Positions 62,825 through 64,000 of a DNA stretch of 64,000 nucleotides are shown here, piece by piece (positions within the stretch are counted from its first letter, which is position 1; each line of letters opens with the position of its first letter). The DNA comes from Desulfobacula toluolica Tol2 (GTDB lineage: Bacteria; Desulfobacterota; Desulfobacteria; Desulfobacterales; Desulfobacteraceae): contig NC_018645.1 of assembly GCF_000307105.1 (NCBI RefSeq), positions 2,627,501 to 2,691,500 on the forward strand, given 5' to 3'. Position numbers and translations under genes: made by a program. The notes beneath the pieces were generated by a model that saw nothing but the letters and a program-made list of their open reading frames with translations, had not been told where the DNA came from and did no database searches.

Positions 62825-64000
62825 CTATCCTTTCTTTTTTTGTTGATAATTATAGATTGCTTGTCTATACACAGCCTCCTGTTTCTCTTCGATTTTTTCC
62901 CAGTCATACGTCCGGGCCAGGTCACGTGCATTCTTCTGCAGGAGCTCTCTTTGTTTCGGATTATTCAGCAAATGAACTACCCTGTCGGCAAAATCCTCCG
63001 GCGTATCTCCTATGAAAATATCCTTTCCATCCGTAACATTCAATCCCTCACATCCAACTCTGGTCGAAACTATGGCTTTTCCCATTGCCATCGAGTCCAG
63101 TATCTTCAACCGGGTTCCGCTGCCGATTCTGATGGGAACCATCAACACCATGGCCTCATCCAGATAAGGACGGATATCGTTTACAAAACCCGTTGTTTTA
63201 ATGTTTTTGTCCTTTTTTTCCGCTTCAGTTATTTCTGTCGGTGGAGATGTTCCAACGAATATAATGCGGACATCCGGGCATTTCATTTTCAGTACTGGAT
63301 ATATATCTCGCATAAAATACAACACCGCATCCAGATTTGTGTGGACATCCATGTGGCCGATCCAGAGAACCGATTTTTCAATTTTGTTTCGCCCTAATGG
63401 TTTAAAAAAATTTGTATCCGTGCCGTTTGGCACCACAACTATTTTGTTCTCCCCCCCCATTGCTTGTAAAATGTTACGGTCAATCTCGGAAACAGCAACG
63501 CAACAGTCAAATTTTCGCATTGCAATGCGCTCAAATGCTTTTAATTTAATATATTGTATTCCGAGATAAATTTTCTTTAATATATTTTTTTCATTTTGAC
63601 ACCACCTGAAAAGCCGAAGGGATTCGACATTATGGTTGACCAATATCTTGGGTATATCACTGAATTCTTGTTCATATGCAGTCAATGGCAGCATATCCAC
63701 ATGCACCAGGTCTATAGTTCCCTTTTTTAATATCTCCTGTATCTTACGCCGCATCAACGGGAAATCGTATTTTTGTGCAACAAAAGGCTTTAAAGAAAAA
63801 AGGTTTTTTATAAGGGCAGAAACAAGTTTGAACCTTGATGCATCTGCCGGGATTCTATACGGGTAAACTGCTTTACATATGGATTTGAGATGGTCTATAT
63901 TTTCCGACTTCAACTCTTCATCAAGTTGGATATGCGTAACAAGTGTTACATTGTGCCTTTTGGCCACCCCCCTCATAATATGATAGGTTCTCAAACTGTG
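62825..64000 (-). CDS. glycosyltransferase family 4 (partial, 5' end outside window)
   Basis: At least 391 codons; the frame is open to the window edge (HSLRTYHIMRGVAKRHNVTL), so the true start lies beyond. GT4 features are ILVNHNVESLRLFRW, VPNGTDTNFFKP, VLWIGHMDVHTNLDAVLYFM, and the donor-binding segment VPIRIGSGTRLKILDSMAMG with KAIVSTRVGCEGL. It resembles sugar transferases associated with PEP-CTERM/EpsH exopolysaccharide loci. It adds a sugar from a nucleotide donor during polysaccharide assembly at the inner membrane. Confidence 0.88.
   Translation of the reverse strand, partial: HSLRTYHIMRGVAKRHNVTLVTHIQLDEELKSENIDHLKSICKAVYPYRIPADASRFKLVSALIKNLFSLKPFVAQKYDFPLMRRKIQEILKKGTIDLVHVDMLPLTAYEQEFSDIPKILVNHNVESLRLFRWCQNEKNILKKIYLGIQYIKLKAFERIAMRKFDCCVAVSEIDRNILQAMGGENKIVVVPNGTDTNFFKPLGRNKIEKSVLWIGHMDVHTNLDAVLYFMRDIYPVLKMKCPDVRIIFVGTSPPTEITEAEKKDKNIKTTGFVNDIRPYLDEAMVLMVPIRIGSGTRLKILDSMAMGKAIVSTRVGCEGLNVTDGKDIFIGDTPEDFADRVVHLLNNPKQRELLQKNARDLARTYDWEKIEEKQEAVYRQAIYNYQQKKKG

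Overview
The window looks like chromosomal DNA from a Gram-negative, AT-rich bacterium, most likely a deltaproteobacterium of the Desulfobacterales (Desulfobacula/Desulfobacter-like). That placement is inference from gene order (rpsF-rpsR-DUF2232-rplI-dnaB), envelope genes (LptE, MurJ, secretin), a tungstate-type ABC importer, a PEP-CTERM protein and a PEP-CTERM-associated acyltransferase. No rRNA, tRNA, CRISPR array or insertion sequence was seen.

Layout. 0-9 kb: a partial dodecin, a LysM membrane protein, a SUMF1-fold protein, then a murJ / FtsB-like / small protein / rhodanese / MauE-like operon, rpsT on its own promoter, and leuS-lptE. 9-22 kb: a complete Tad (Flp) pilus operon on the minus strand (flp, tadV, cpaB, secretin, lipoprotein, two tadE-like pseudopilins, tadG-like, tadZ, tadA, tadB, tadC, two TPR lipoproteins), apparently driven by a sigma-54-type promoter; a second Flp pilin and an AAA+ ATPase diverge from it. 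24-32 kb: a periplasmic-binding-fold lipoprotein, two tiny membrane proteins, then rpsF-rpsR-DUF2232-rplI-dnaB-hflX with a probable S6:S18 autoregulatory leader. 32-40 kb: a GlcD-type oxidase, a divergent DnaA with a 12-bp tandem repeat upstream, then pdxA-uvrA. 40-44 kb: an HsdR_N-like protein and a wtpABC-type tungstate/molybdate importer.

44-55 kb is the most unusual part. A strong sigma-54-type promoter and a roughly 590-nt structured leader precede two paralogous secreted proteins, only one of which ends in a PEP-CTERM sorting signal. Next comes a divergently transcribed set: a ThiF-nitroreductase fusion, an MMPL/RND exporter, an exosortase-associated (LuxI/FeeM-like) acyltransferase, a LolA-fold periplasmic protein and an outer-membrane barrel. 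Together these suggest synthesis and export of an acylated small molecule or lipid. 55-64 kb is a minus-strand polysaccharide locus (glycosyltransferase, ATP-grasp, beta-propeller, heparinase II/III-type lyase, DUF4091 protein).

Across the window several intergenic regions carry copies of a roughly 80-bp double-hairpin repeat ending in CTTTCATATAA, which no gene call explains.
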